Source: Nymphaea colorata (taxonomy: Eukaryota; Streptophyta; Magnoliopsida; Nymphaeales; Nymphaeaceae). Taken from it: a stretch of 64,000 nucleotides of DNA. The position numbers were made by a program, and so were the translations under genes. Numbering within the stretch: position 1 is the stretch's first letter; each line of letters starts with the position of its first letter. The DNA is taken from assembly GCF_008831285.2 (NCBI RefSeq), contig NC_045141.1, positions 20,642,848 to 20,706,847 of the forward strand, given 5' to 3'. Shown in pieces: positions 12,901-24,646 of this stretch. The notes under the pieces were generated by a model that searched no databases, had not been told where the DNA came from, and saw only the letters and a program-made list of their open reading frames with translations.

Positions 12901-15581
12901 ATTTGGTATGGGTGGATGGTGGTTCCATGCTGGGAACAGTTGACCTGCAAATTGATTGTTATTTGAAGCCTTTTGGGATCACAATGGTTATTTGTTAAGC
13001 ATGATGTTTATTTTTCTGTTAAAACTAGGATACTATATGCAACACCTCATGCGTGAAAATGTCTTGTGAACAGGTGGTGAGTAGAATAAGAAGACCCTCA
13101 ATAATAGGCTTGTTTTAAACTAGTCCCACTGATCACCCTATCAGACTAGTGCTTTAGATAAATAGAAAAGCAAGCTGCTTCAACCCCAGTGACCAGACTG
13201 AGAAGTTTCTGCTGGTTGAGATCTATTCTGTTATCTTGGTTCTCTTCCTTATTCACGCTAGAAGCAACAGGTTATCTGAGAGTTGTTCTTCTTCTACACT
13301 AGGATATTTATGTATGGGTAGATGAGGAGGGGAATATCAAGCTGTATGTCTATGTACTTATTCCACTGCCTACATAAATTGCTAGTGGTCGATTCCTAAG
13401 GTGGAAGTCATGATGTGTGTTGTGATGGAATGTGCTTATGTTACAGTCTATTGACTCTATTCCCTCTCTTTCACAAACTTGTATATGGGTATAGAGTCTA
13501 TAGACAGGTTTGCTGATGTGAAAGAAAAGTAGCTGTTTAGTTTAAACTATTGAAAAATTCAACAATTTTTTTGGAAAATGTCTTTAATAAAATGCCTTAA
13601 TGAAAGAATAACAAAATTTATTTTGTAATAGGATTTGAAAGTATCATACAAACTTCTTGTATCACCATATAATTGCATATTTTTTGCTATTCTATCACTT
13701 TGCTGAACTTCGAAACAAACTTTGTTGAAGAGAGAAGTTTAAAACATGGTTGTTGAAAGCTATTAGAACCTTTCTTTTTACATCCATGTGAAAGATGAGG
13801 ATAAGAGCCTTCTTGCCCTTGGAAAGAGGCCCATTTTCTCCCCTTCCTTCGGTATGGAACCTCCAAAAAAAGAAAAAAGTGGAATAAGAGGAGATTATTC
13901 TCATTTAATAGATAAAGGAAGCTGTGCCTTTCTCAGCAACCCCAAATAAATATCTCCATGTATGTGTGTTTTTTCTGCCTTCTGTTTGCTCTTTACTACA
14001 ACTGCTAGTAGTGATCGGTTGAATTTTGAGCCATTTTTTTACCACCCATAACCAATATGGCACTCAAGGTCTAAGGTTGAGAGAGTGCTGTTGCTTAATT
14101 TGCATCTCAGAAGTGATCAAAATCCCTTGGTTGCCACATGCCCGATAACGTTATTTAAAAAACTGCTAAAATTTGCTCTTGCTTATCTGCCTAATAGCTA
14201 TTGACATGTTCATGCACAGCAGAAGCTTGATCTGAGACTTACGGTTATTTTTCTCAACCTGTGTCCAAGTGTAATCATTTCTCAGGACAGATGAAAAGTT
14301 TGATTGCATTGTTTTGGCAAGTGAATTCCATTTTGATTGGTCTCCTATTTCTGCCTTTGAACTCTTAGTTTTTTTTTGTGGTACTCACATTTCTATAGGT
14401 GAGCCGAATGAGATTTACACAAGACAATGTTGCATGGATCCAGTGCTTTCCTTGTTGTTGTCAGTGTATTACTGCTTATTTGGGGTGGTTCGGCTGGTGG
14501 GTTTGGAAATGTGCAAGCCATTTTCAAACTTTGTTTCTTTGCATCAATGATTTCTTGATAATAGGCTCTGTTTTTCTTCTATGGCGAAGCCCTATGGATG
14601 AGATGACTAGAGGATATTTAGGTCGCGCTTCTTAAGTTCGACATTTTATTAGGATAATTTTACTGCAGTCTCATGTACCAGGCATTTAAAGCTATATAAC
14701 TTGCTGGAGCCATTTGAATAGCTCGTTAGTGTCCAACAGAAGGTGGAGGATGTGTTTCCTTTACCTAGATGGAAATGTTGCATGACTAAGTACTGCAGCA
14801 TGTGCATGTATTTCAAATGGATCAGTAGCTTGAGGTGGATGCAAATCTTAGATGGGCAGTATCTATTGAATGGTTCTTTATTAATTTATTCTTATAGGTA
14901 AGCTTGCATGTTCAATTGTGCTTGAAAATTTGACTGAATAAACTCATGGATCTACTGATCAACCATATGTTGGTATAGTTGTAATTGGTAGAACTGGAAA
15001 AATTACTTAGGTAGATCTGGTCAGGTTCATGCTCTGCATGTTGTGAATTAACCTTAGTTTGCAGTCTGAGATTATAGCTAGATCTGGTAATAACTATGTG
15101 TGTAGGTCCACTTCTAACGTGTCAATCCATATTGATGTTTGTGAATTTACTTTCCCTCTCTTTCATATCTCCTTACCAACAGCCAAATAGCCAATTATTC
15201 TTGGAAGCACCTTTCTTTTGGAAACAAAACCTGCTTCATGTTGTGTAATTTGATAAATCTGAAATGGTTACGTTAGACTGCTGGAGAGATATATTTCAGT
15301 TTCCCAATAACAGAATCTAGTATCACAACGTTTTGTCAAGCTCCAGGAGATATTGCTGTGGGTAGAATTTAGAAATAGCACTTCGTTGTAGAGGACTAGG
15401 GACAATATAGGAACTTTTTGTTAAATAAATTTGCTTCTCAAGCAATAGACTTTTGTAGTTGCACATTTCATTTGGCTGTTGAGAAATCTGAAAACAAAAA
15501 TGCGATAGCTATGGTATTGGTGGTGTAGAAATGTTGGACACCATTTTGTAGCAGTAGTCACCAATTTTTGTGATGCTGCAG
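9912..15581 (+). other. Probable 5.7-kb leader intron of the RMD5 gene
   Basis: There is no credible protein-coding exon in this stretch. It holds a purine-rich patch (10960-11065), a pair of related words CAACTAACTACAATCAG near 11630-11700, and GACTCGG/GAGTCGAG-rich text at 11985-12150 that looks like a decayed dispersed repeat. A short (CA)n tract lies near 12717-12732. If the leader model is right, all of this is intronic; otherwise it is upstream intergenic DNA. Confidence 0.4.
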
Positions 15582-15612
15582 AGGATTCACTGTAGAGCTT
15601 GGGCGACACCTT

Positions 15613-16779
15613 ATGGAGCTCAACACTAACACCATCAAGGATGCATTTGACCGTGTTGCTAAGAAACAGAAGCTATCTGCCTCTAAAACCCAAGAAGTAA
15701 TCGATCAGGTGGGTCATGAAATAGTGCAGGCTTTGGAAAATCTGAATTCTACCATGACCACTGATGAAGGTGCAGGCCCTGCTAAGTCCATTCTTGCAGA
15801 CCTGAACAAGAGGTTGACTGAGGTTAGCCCAGCTAGCCAACTTGAGGGTTCACAAAAGGAATTGAATGTTGCACTGGGCAAATATGGGAAGGTCATTGAG
15901 AAGGCCTTCATCCCAGATATTGCCAAGTCATACAGAAATGTTGAGTTTGACATGCAAATTGTTAATCAGATCATTGCGACACACTTTTACAGGCAAGGCC
16001 TGTTTGATCTGGGGGATTGCTTTATAGATGAAGCTGGTGCACCCGACTCATCTGCTCTTAAGGCCCCTTTCCTTGAGATGTATCAAATACTTGAGGAACT
16101 GAAAGCAAAGAACCTTGAGCCAGCTTTAAAGTGGGTATCTGTCCATCATGACCGTCTGTGCCAGACAGGATCCACGCTAGAGCTTAAGCTCCACAGGCTG
16201 CAGTTCGTTGAAATACTCAAGAAGGGAGACAGGAATGAGGCTTTGAAGTATGCTAGGAGCTATCTGGCTCCTTTTGCAGCAGTTCACATGTGTGAGATCC
16301 AGAAATTGATGGCATGCCTCTTGTGGGTGGGTCGCCTAGAGTCTTCCCCTTATGCAGAACTGCTATCATCTCCTCACTGGGAGGAAGTGTCGGCAGAACT
16401 CACTCAGGAGTGCTGCAGATTGCTGGGCCAATCTTATGAAAGTCCATTGTACGTCACTATAGCAGCTGGAACTCAAGGGTTGCCCACACTGCTTAAGCTC
16501 GCAAACGTAATGGCTGCCAAGAAGCAGGAATGGCAGACGATGAAACAGCTGCCTGTTCCGGTGGACTTAGGCAGCGAGTTCCAGTTCCACTCCATCTTCG
16601 TCTGTCCTGTGTCACGCGACCAAGGAAGCGAGGAGAACCCCCCGATGATGTTGCCATGTGGGCATGTACTCTGTAAGCAATCCATATCAAAGCTGTCCAA
16701 GAGCAACACACGGATATTCAAATGCCCATACTGCCCAGTAGAAGCCAACGTGGGGAACTGCAGGCAGTTGTATTTCTGA
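15613..16779 (+). CDS. RMD5/RMND5A-type RING E3 subunit of the GID/CTLH complex
   Basis: A 388-aa protein in one uninterrupted exon. In order it has an N-terminal helical region (1-110), a LisH-like segment (about 113-145, containing ATHFYRQGLFDLGD), CTLH (about 152-209, ending HRLQFVEILKKGD), a CRA region (about 205-300), and a degenerate Gid-type RING at 331-374. Its Cys/His ligands are C331, C349, H351, C354, C371 and C374, around the MMLPCGHVLC core. This is the signature of yeast Rmd5/Gid2, human RMND5A and their plant homologues, the catalytic RING partner (with Gid9/MAEA) of a multi-subunit ubiquitin ligase that degrades metabolic enzymes in yeast. Length matches the family. The start is the first ATG after the proposed splice acceptor at 15581. 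Poly(A)-type AT-rich sequence follows 16779. The gene symbol is left blank because orthology within the plant RMD5 pair was not tested. Confidence 0.93.
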   Translation: MELNTNTIKDAFDRVAKKQKLSASKTQEVIDQVGHEIVQALENLNSTMTTDEGAGPAKSILADLNKRLTEVSPASQLEGSQKELNVALGKYGKVIEKAFIPDIAKSYRNVEFDMQIVNQIIATHFYRQGLFDLGDCFIDEAGAPDSSALKAPFLEMYQILEELKAKNLEPALKWVSVHHDRLCQTGSTLELKLHRLQFVEILKKGDRNEALKYARSYLAPFAAVHMCEIQKLMACLLWVGRLESSPYAELLSSPHWEEVSAELTQECCRLLGQSYESPLYVTIAAGTQGLPTLLKLANVMAAKKQEWQTMKQLPVPVDLGSEFQFHSIFVCPVSRDQGSEENPPMMLPCGHVLCKQSISKLSKSNTRIFKCPYCPVEANVGNCRQLYF

Positions 16780-16899
16780 TGAATGCAGCTTCAAATGTAC
16801 TTACTGGTAGGCGAAAGGAAACTGTTTGTTGTTGGTTGCTGCATATGCAGTTGCATTATGTTGTGTAAATACAAAATTCTTCTTTCTCACTGATACCAA

Positions 16900-17612
16900 C
16901 AAAATCTGCCTGGTTCCAACGCTAAAAATTTGATGCTATGTTTAGAAACAACTTGTGCATTTGGTGGCACCTGTTGCACGTGAAACGCCTTGGGCAATTG
17001 AGAATCTCAGGGGAGAAATGAATCGCTTCTCACGAGGCTCGTTCTATCGTTCTTAGTAAATCGCCTGCCCTTGTGCATTGAGCGCCCATGAGAGAGAGGG
17101 AGAGAAAGAGAGGGAGAGAGAGAGAGAGATTGGACGAGACCACAAGACTTCGAGAAAAAGAATTTAGGTTTCTAGAATGCATGCTCTTGATATATGCATA
17201 CTTTACAAATGCCATGTTGTTATTTTTATAAAATATACACATTATGTTTAGTATTTGATTGTTAGATTTAGAAATAACATTTATGAAAACAAAAATGAAA
17301 CTTGGTCTTCTTGAAATATCGTCTTCATTTTTACCATATGCATTTTCATGTACGAGACGAGTATGAACAATTCATACGACTATTGAAAAAGGAGAAAAGA
17401 GCTTCCACAAAATTGATTATTTAATTCGCATCTGCATGAAATTTGTCGAATCAAGAGGATGAGAGGGTGAGATAACGGGCGTTAGTGGACTGAACTTCGG
17501 CCTTGTACTGATTATCTCTGCCGGCGCTATTTGGCTTTGGCTTGGAAGTTCAGCAGCGAGCTCTTGCTCCTCTGCCAGTGTAGAGGCTTTTGCCGGGATT
17601 CTGGAGAGGGCC
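16900..17612. other. Intergenic with a GA microsatellite
   Basis: The region begins with the expected 3' UTR of the RMD5 gene. An imperfect (GA)n tract occupies about 17090-17130. No coding region is supported. Confidence 0.5.
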
Positions 17613-18131
17613 ATGGAGAGGTCGGTCGGCGGGACGGAGTACAGCTGGTGCAGGACAGTCGCCAGCTGCACCGGCATCACCGTCCTGACGATCCTCCTCT
17701 CCCGCCCGCCGGAGCCCGCGGCTCTCGAGAAGGCCCTCCGCCCGATCCAATGGCGCCACCCCCTCCTCCGCGCCAGGCTCCAGTGGGGGGACCGCAGCCC
17801 CTGCCTCTCCCTCTCCCCCGAGCCGTACCTCTCCTTGGAGGTCGTGGACTCATCCGAGACCTCGGCCGTTCTCCGGATTAATAAGAAGCCGGTGTTCTAT
17901 AAGTTTGCAGAATCTTTATGTCTCTCCAGCAATAAAACTGGAACATTCACAAAAAATGGCATCCGTAGGCTGGATGGACTATTGCCTAGTATCAGCAGGG
18001 GATCGAAATTTCTATTCACCGTTCATCTTAACATGGTCTTAGGATGGACGGATGCGATACCATCAATCTCCTCTCAAAATCACGTTCAGATGTATCGCGA
18101 CTGGAGGAACAGCAGCATCGTCGCTGCCTAA
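17613..18131 (+). pseudogene. N-terminal fragment of a condensation-fold acyltransferase
   Basis: The frame starts at an ATG and reads GTEYSWCRTV, then a hydrophobic strand and PEPAALEKALRPIQWRHPLLRARL. This is the typical opening of plant proteins with a chloramphenicol-acetyltransferase/condensation-type fold: a substrate tunnel strand, then a helix ending in HPxLRxRL. Family recognition is from memory and not verified. After about residue 90 (SAVLRI) the sequence becomes AT-rich and loses resemblance, and the HxxxD catalytic histidine motif expected later does not appear before the stop at 18131. Nothing downstream to 19189 continues the family. The GC content also drops abruptly at about 17880. 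The best reading is a truncated gene copy; a short gene with unrecognised 3' exons is the alternative. Confidence 0.4.
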
Positions 18132-19189
18132 TGATCCCCTGTAGATTTATTATCTGTTGCCGATTTATCTGCAACTGTGGCCTCACGTGAGGAAGAGGAT
18201 CGGTGTGATGTGTAAATGACTTGGTATTTTCATGCTATTATTTGTCCAAGTCAAGCAGATCGCGACCAGACCACCACGTATAATGAGGGTGGGCTATTAT
18301 TTCTCAACTTTGAATGGAGTCGCAGTCACTCGGTGCTTTTAGTTAACAATGTAAGCTGTTCACTAACTATTTTAATTACAAGGCTGATCATGACCCTCAG
18401 TTTATATAGAGGGGGAAAAAAAAATCATTTACCTAGTCTAGTTCATGTCTTTGGGTGGTGTGCAAGGAACCGACGTAATCAGAATTTGCCAGAATCTATC
18501 AGCCAATCCAAGAGTTGACAAGAGAGGGAGAGAGAGAGAGAGAGAGAGGCTTCATAGTCTTAGGATTCCCGTCAGAACTCTATTATTGTGGTAAGAAGTT
18601 GCAATGGCGTCTTGATTCATACAGTTTTGGCATTCAAAAAGGAAATCTAATTTAACATTGAGAACCATTTAATTGTAATCAGGTTTCCCAACTATTTTCG
18701 AGGCGCCCACATGACATAAGTACTCCGGAAAGCTTGGTTTTGAATTAGCGTTTATGATCATGAGATTCCCAGACAATGACCCATTAAAAGCTGGGCCCGT
18801 TGGCAAGAAATTGAAGAGGAACGGCTCCTTTCAAAGCGTCCGTTGGCGATCGACTGAAACGGATAGCCCAGCAATTTCAGGCCCTCGTCCACCAACTGAC
18901 AATATTGATGGCGACGACGATGGACGGAGACACAAGACTTGTTCTTTTCCTTTCATTTTTCAAACAATCTAGTCTCTTTCAAAATAATCTTTGAGAGAAT
19001 CTCTCACTTGTGGGCCGGAATTGTCAGTTCTATTACCTTTTCTTTCAATTACAATGTGATAAGTAATGTGTGCATGGGTGTATCAAGTACTACAAGACCC
19101 ACCAAGCACTACATTTTTATACAAAAGTACTCGATCAGGCTACTTGATTCCAGTGCTCAATCCTATCTGAAGTAAATGTAGTCTTATGC
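18132..19189. other. Intergenic region between convergent genes
   Basis: Lies between the plus-strand acyltransferase fragment and the 3' end of the minus-strand dioxygenase. It contains a (GA)n tract at about 18524-18548. A 72-codon open frame at 18754-18972 is not recognisable and has no supporting context. Nothing else is supported. Confidence 0.45.
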
Positions 19190-22100
19190 CTAAGAGACGA
19201 GCTTTCTTGACTCGAGAAAGTTTTTGGACTTGGCTTCACAAGAGTTGAGGTAGTTGAGAAAGGTAGAGAAGTCGGTGTCCTTGAACATCCGAGGATGCTG
19301 CTCATCAACCAACTCCGGAGCCGGCCGGACCGCGCTCGAGAACGGCAGGCTATGAAGGGAGGCCGCCGAGATGCGGGACATACTTGAGTTCACGACCACC
19401 CGGTGCAGTACGCTCTTGTACTTGCCATTGCTGAAGATCTGCCAATATAAAGTTCGAATTCACCTTCACCAAACACGTTGACAGTCGAACACAAGCACAC
19501 ACTATATATAATACAAAAAAAAAAATTCAAATGTAAAAGGATTGATATAAGTGAACTATCCCTAGTACTCCAAACTGTGCTCACTGTGTCTATGTATTCG
19601 ACGAGCACATAGACCCACATAAATTAAGTTGCTAAGAATCAGTTGATCCTACCAAAGAATTTCTAGCTCGTCTGCTGGTCTATTCCCTTTTAAACCATGA
19701 CACTCATGAGGTAGAGTAGCCACTAGCCACATCTTGAATAGACTGTGGAAATCATACTATCTTCTTCGCTCTTAATTAAAGCCAGTGATTTGTAAAAACA
19801 ATTCCGAGTTTGTACTAGAATTGCATCGTACGCTACGTTTGCACTCATTTAAGAAACGAATACATCCTTTTCAATCAAATGCAAGACAAGTGCACTGGCC
19901 TTAGATACTCAGCGTTAGTAAAGTACTTGAAGACTAAAAAAAAGTATTGTTCCAAAGATTGAGACAGATTGATGGAACACTAGTAATGCATTATTCCAAT
20001 CTTGGATAATTAAATGCATATGGATGTCGAGCTTAATTTTGCAATGGGAAATGTACATGCCCTGTTAGTCCAGCAACCATAGTACAAAGAAAATGAATGA
20101 TCGTGTCACATGGTCTCCATAATACATTTGCAGAATACATGAATGATAACCTTCTCGTTTGGCATTGTTAAAAGTATTCACTGGATGACCGAATTTACAG
20201 TTTAAACGAACATGTTCATTTAACATCATAAGCAGTTTTGAATGGCGAAAAGGCTTTTTGTTTTTAAAGATTTGCAGGATGACCGATAGCTAATGCTTTA
20301 GAAATCACAAACAAATAAAAAGGTAATGGCTTGTTTTAGAAAAATTAAGACTCTTTGGTAATATTGGCAAATGTAGGATGTGTTTAAAATTCCTAAGACT
20401 TTCAATTTCTAATAAGGATTTGGAACCTCATGTTTGAAAGGTACAAGGATTACATCCTAGATTTGAAACTTTGCATCTTGAAATTTATAGACCTCAAGTC
20501 TTCTCTATAGCCATAGTCACCATTTATCTACTCCTTTTTTACATGTTTTCTTTTAGCTTTTCTTTACCTTTTTAACATTGTATTACCTCAACATGCGAGG
20601 GGTAATTGAGTTTTTTTTTTTCTGTTTAAAGGTACTTTTACCCTTGTCCAAAACAGTTTACTTTTTCAAATTTTGCTTTCTAGCGTCTAATACTAAAAAT
20701 TGAATCTGTTCTTTCGAAGGTTAATCTGATGGGCAACGTGATATTGAACGGAAAAAAGGTGAAGTCTGGAAGCAGGAGAAGAGGGTTACCTCTAAATGGT
20801 CACCAACATTAACGACGAAGGAGCCTTTAAAGGGCTGGACGTCTACCCATCTGCCCTGCTGCTGCACTTGGAGGCCAGCGACGCCGTCTTGCAGCAGGAG
20901 AGTAAGAAAGCCGTAGTCGGAGTGAGGCGGCATCCCTAGCGTCAGCTCCGGCTGCGGGCAGCTGGGGTAGCAGTTCATGACCAGGAGCTGACTTCCCTCC
21001 TGCAGCTCTCTCATGATCTCTCCCCACGAAGAAGATGACGACGACGGAGATATTCCTAAACTCTCTACGATGCTGCCCGCCAATTTAAGAAACAAGCTTC
21101 TCGTGTGCTTCGCGTATGATCCCACAGCCTCCCTGCATCACGTGTAGGCAGAAAACATTGGCAAACGAAAGACAAACTGAAAGCACTGTAGATTGATTCT
21201 TTCAACTTTTTTTGACTTTTTTTTTTTTTGCTTTGTTGTTGTTGTTGAAGTGTTAATTATTTCAGCTGGCCCATGCTTCTGTTTCCAGGCCCACGGCCGA
21301 TTGATCGAGGACGCTTCTTTTTTGTTTTGCCGTGGCTCTGTGGTGCTCTGCGTTTTCTGAAAACGCTGGCTGCAGTGAATACGTGACCTGCATTTATGGC
21401 CGGCGCGGCCTCATTGTACAAGAGTTAGGCGCCTAGGGCCTACCCACAGATTGTCAATGCGGACCGACCTGCTCTGCCTTTTGATATTCCGCTTGATCCA
21501 TTTTACTTGCCGACAAATATCTTACAATATAAATAAGTAAATGAATAGTGAGAAGTCCACAAGAAGACAGATGTACTGACTACTCGGTTGTTTAGGTTGC
21601 TCTAACAGTGACGAATCTTGTACGCATAAAGTGGGGGATTATAGTGACATTTGATAGAGAAGTCTCAGAGGAAAGAATGGGACGGAAACTTCTCCCGAAT
21701 GAAAACCTGATTTGTTTAAGCCATTTACTATCTGCACTTCACAAGGAGATCTTGGGATAGGAGTAGGACTTCTAATCCACAGCGAATTGGAAGGGCGTGT
21801 AATGTTAGGAACAACACAATAAACACTCTTCTCGCACTTTCAAGAAGGGGTTAGAAGCAACAAGACAATGATTTACGTGGTTCAGAGCAACAATCTCCTA
21901 CATCCACGGTCACACAGATCACTTGTATTCTCTCTCTCTATGAACACACAGAACAGACACTCACAAGCGGCGGCCATCCTCAAAACATAAGGATTAGGGC
22001 AAACCCGTATTTGTACAAAATGACATATATGCCCTTACATACAGCGGTATTACATATGAGTGTCCAGTATGAATCAACTTCCATACACCAACATGTAAAT

Positions 22101-23026
22101 CTCTTTCCAGAAAAGCTAGACGCTTTGAAGAGATTTATAATTAGGAAGTTAATGTGAAATATTGATTGCCACTTGCCAAGATCTGCTGCGTCATACTAAA
22201 CCTGATCAAATTAAAGGATTTTCTGCATACAAGACCTGTCGGGCACCCATTTGATGTGGTTTTACATGTTACTTTTTACTCAATTTAGCTTTGCAACAGA
22301 ACTTTGTAATTGATTTAGTAAAAGAAAATTATTAAGACTTAAGTGTGTTTGTTAGCCTAAGTCCATGTGACAACTAGTACAGAAGTCGAAAGCTTAAATT
22401 ATGAACAGAAGAGAACACCATGATCCTTTCTTCTGCCGACAACTGTTCTAATCAAAATGGTGCACATTTTAAGAAGACCTCTTCCTGTATGTGCGTGTAT
22501 ATGACGTACCCATGCGCATGTGCATGTGCATGACGGTAACACAGTGAACAACTCAGATGCAATCTGAGCAAGCTGAATACCTAATGCCGTCAACTAGGTG
22601 CAGAGCTAGAAAATTCTAGTTAATGGGCACTAGGTATAATATTTTAAATGTTTAATAGGCACCAATGTATAAATGAGAAAAATTGCTTACAAATATCAAT
22701 ATACATATATATAAAAAGAAGTTTCTTTTGTATCCATGTGGACAATTGCCCACATGTAGCCTACCTCTGCCTCCACACCTTCCACCCCACAATCTTGGAA
22801 ACACAGTTTCAAGTGCACCGGCCCCTCTCTATCTCTTTCTTTTGTGTGTGTGTACATAATACTACATATACATGTTCAGTTAAGATGATTGACCTTACAC
22901 AGTGAATCTGAGGGCAAAAAAAAACAGCATAATCCGGTAAATTAAAGGTACGAATTATTAATGAGCCAGATCTGGCAGGAAGATTTTGTCATTTTTGGCT
23001 TCAACGAATCCAATTTGAACTCAACT

Positions 23027-23082
<56 letters not shown>

Positions 23083-23757
23083 GGAAGATTTTGTCATTTT
23101 TGGCTTCAACGAATCCAATTTGAACTCAACTTCCGATATATAAATATACATATATATCCAATCCAACTCTTTAACTTACTTTTCTAGTGCATGACTTACC
23201 TTAAATCAATTGGGGAACAAGGCCAGAAAGGCAAGTACTGACGCAAGGGATGGCAGCCAAGCTTGAGAAAGTCTCTCCAGCAATACACTCCATCGCTCCT
23301 TTGGTTAAAGCTCGTGCCATACCTTACTGGTGTTGTTATTTCTGATGTCATGTACCTCGACCTCTCGCTGAAGGGCAGCTCGAAAAATCGCCGGGACACA
23401 TCAATCATGGCCCCTATCAGTTCGTCCGGGATCCCATGGTTAATCAGCTGCATGTAATGGTGCAACAAAAGTGCGTACACGGTTGCAGTTAGAGACAAAA
23501 AAGTTCAATTTGCATCATTCAAAGATATATTATACGTTCATGTACTTTCAATGGAATTATGGAGTATTTTGAATTCAAACATAGGAATTTGAAGAGGTCT
23601 CTATATTCCAAGACTTTCATATATGCCTCTCGATTGCCAACAGAGGAAGTCACTCTCATTAAGAAAATGAGAAAAGCTGACAAAATGAACGGAAACCTTG
23701 GGAAAGACATGAAAATGTAATTCTGATGATATAAAAAACTGATCTCATTTTGTTGTG

Positions 23758-23793
<36 letters not shown>

Positions 23794-24568
23794 GAAGGTG
23801 GTGTATCGAATAGTTACCAAATAAGGTTAACATTTACTCATGTTCACTTTATAACCTCACAAGTCACAAGAGGGTGAAAATGTTTCTTTTCATAAGAGCC
23901 CAAGCTTAATATTGACCCAAGTTTTTAGGGTAAACAGTAAGTAGGAATGCAAAAATAAAAAATGTCAAAATTTTCTGCCCCAACATAAGTATACCCAAGA
24001 AAATTTTCATTGTATTTCTTTTCACCCTGTTGTCTTTTAACCCGCCCATGCAAACACCCCAAAGAATTAGCAAGCAAGCAAGGAAAGCCCCGGCCAGCAG
24101 ATGAATAGTCATGTGTTAAAATCCCATTTTGGCCTTTCGCAGGACTGTGCTGCAATATCGAGCTGGCTCGGGTAAAAGCATGTGTATACTCCTGAAGATC
24201 AAAGCGCTTTCACCTCAGGATTTCACACCATTGAGGTCTTCAACCCAAAAGTACTAGCCACCTCTAACATGGCAGCAGTCTGCGGCAAGAAGTATCGTCC
24301 CCGAACAGTAGACAGAAGGTAAATGTGTTTGAAGAATATATCAGCAATAGTGGCAGCCGTCTATCTATCCAAGGCTAAGGGAGCGCGTAATTTTCTAAAA
24401 GGAACAGAAAAGAAGTGACACTGAAAAGCACACCTCAGAATCGAGATCTGAATGGGACCTACGCATCTCCCGTGAAGTGAGAGCATTGGATATGGAACAA
24501 TCACGGTTGTTGGAAGGTGAATGGATGAGTCAAATACTCCCATCAATCTTTTTTTTTTCCTCTTTCTT

Positions 24569-24646
<78 letters not shown>

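Noticed and set aside
18754-18972. A 72-codon plus-strand frame starting MIMRFPDNDP
   Set aside because: Unrecognised, isolated, and no promoter or splice context could be assigned.
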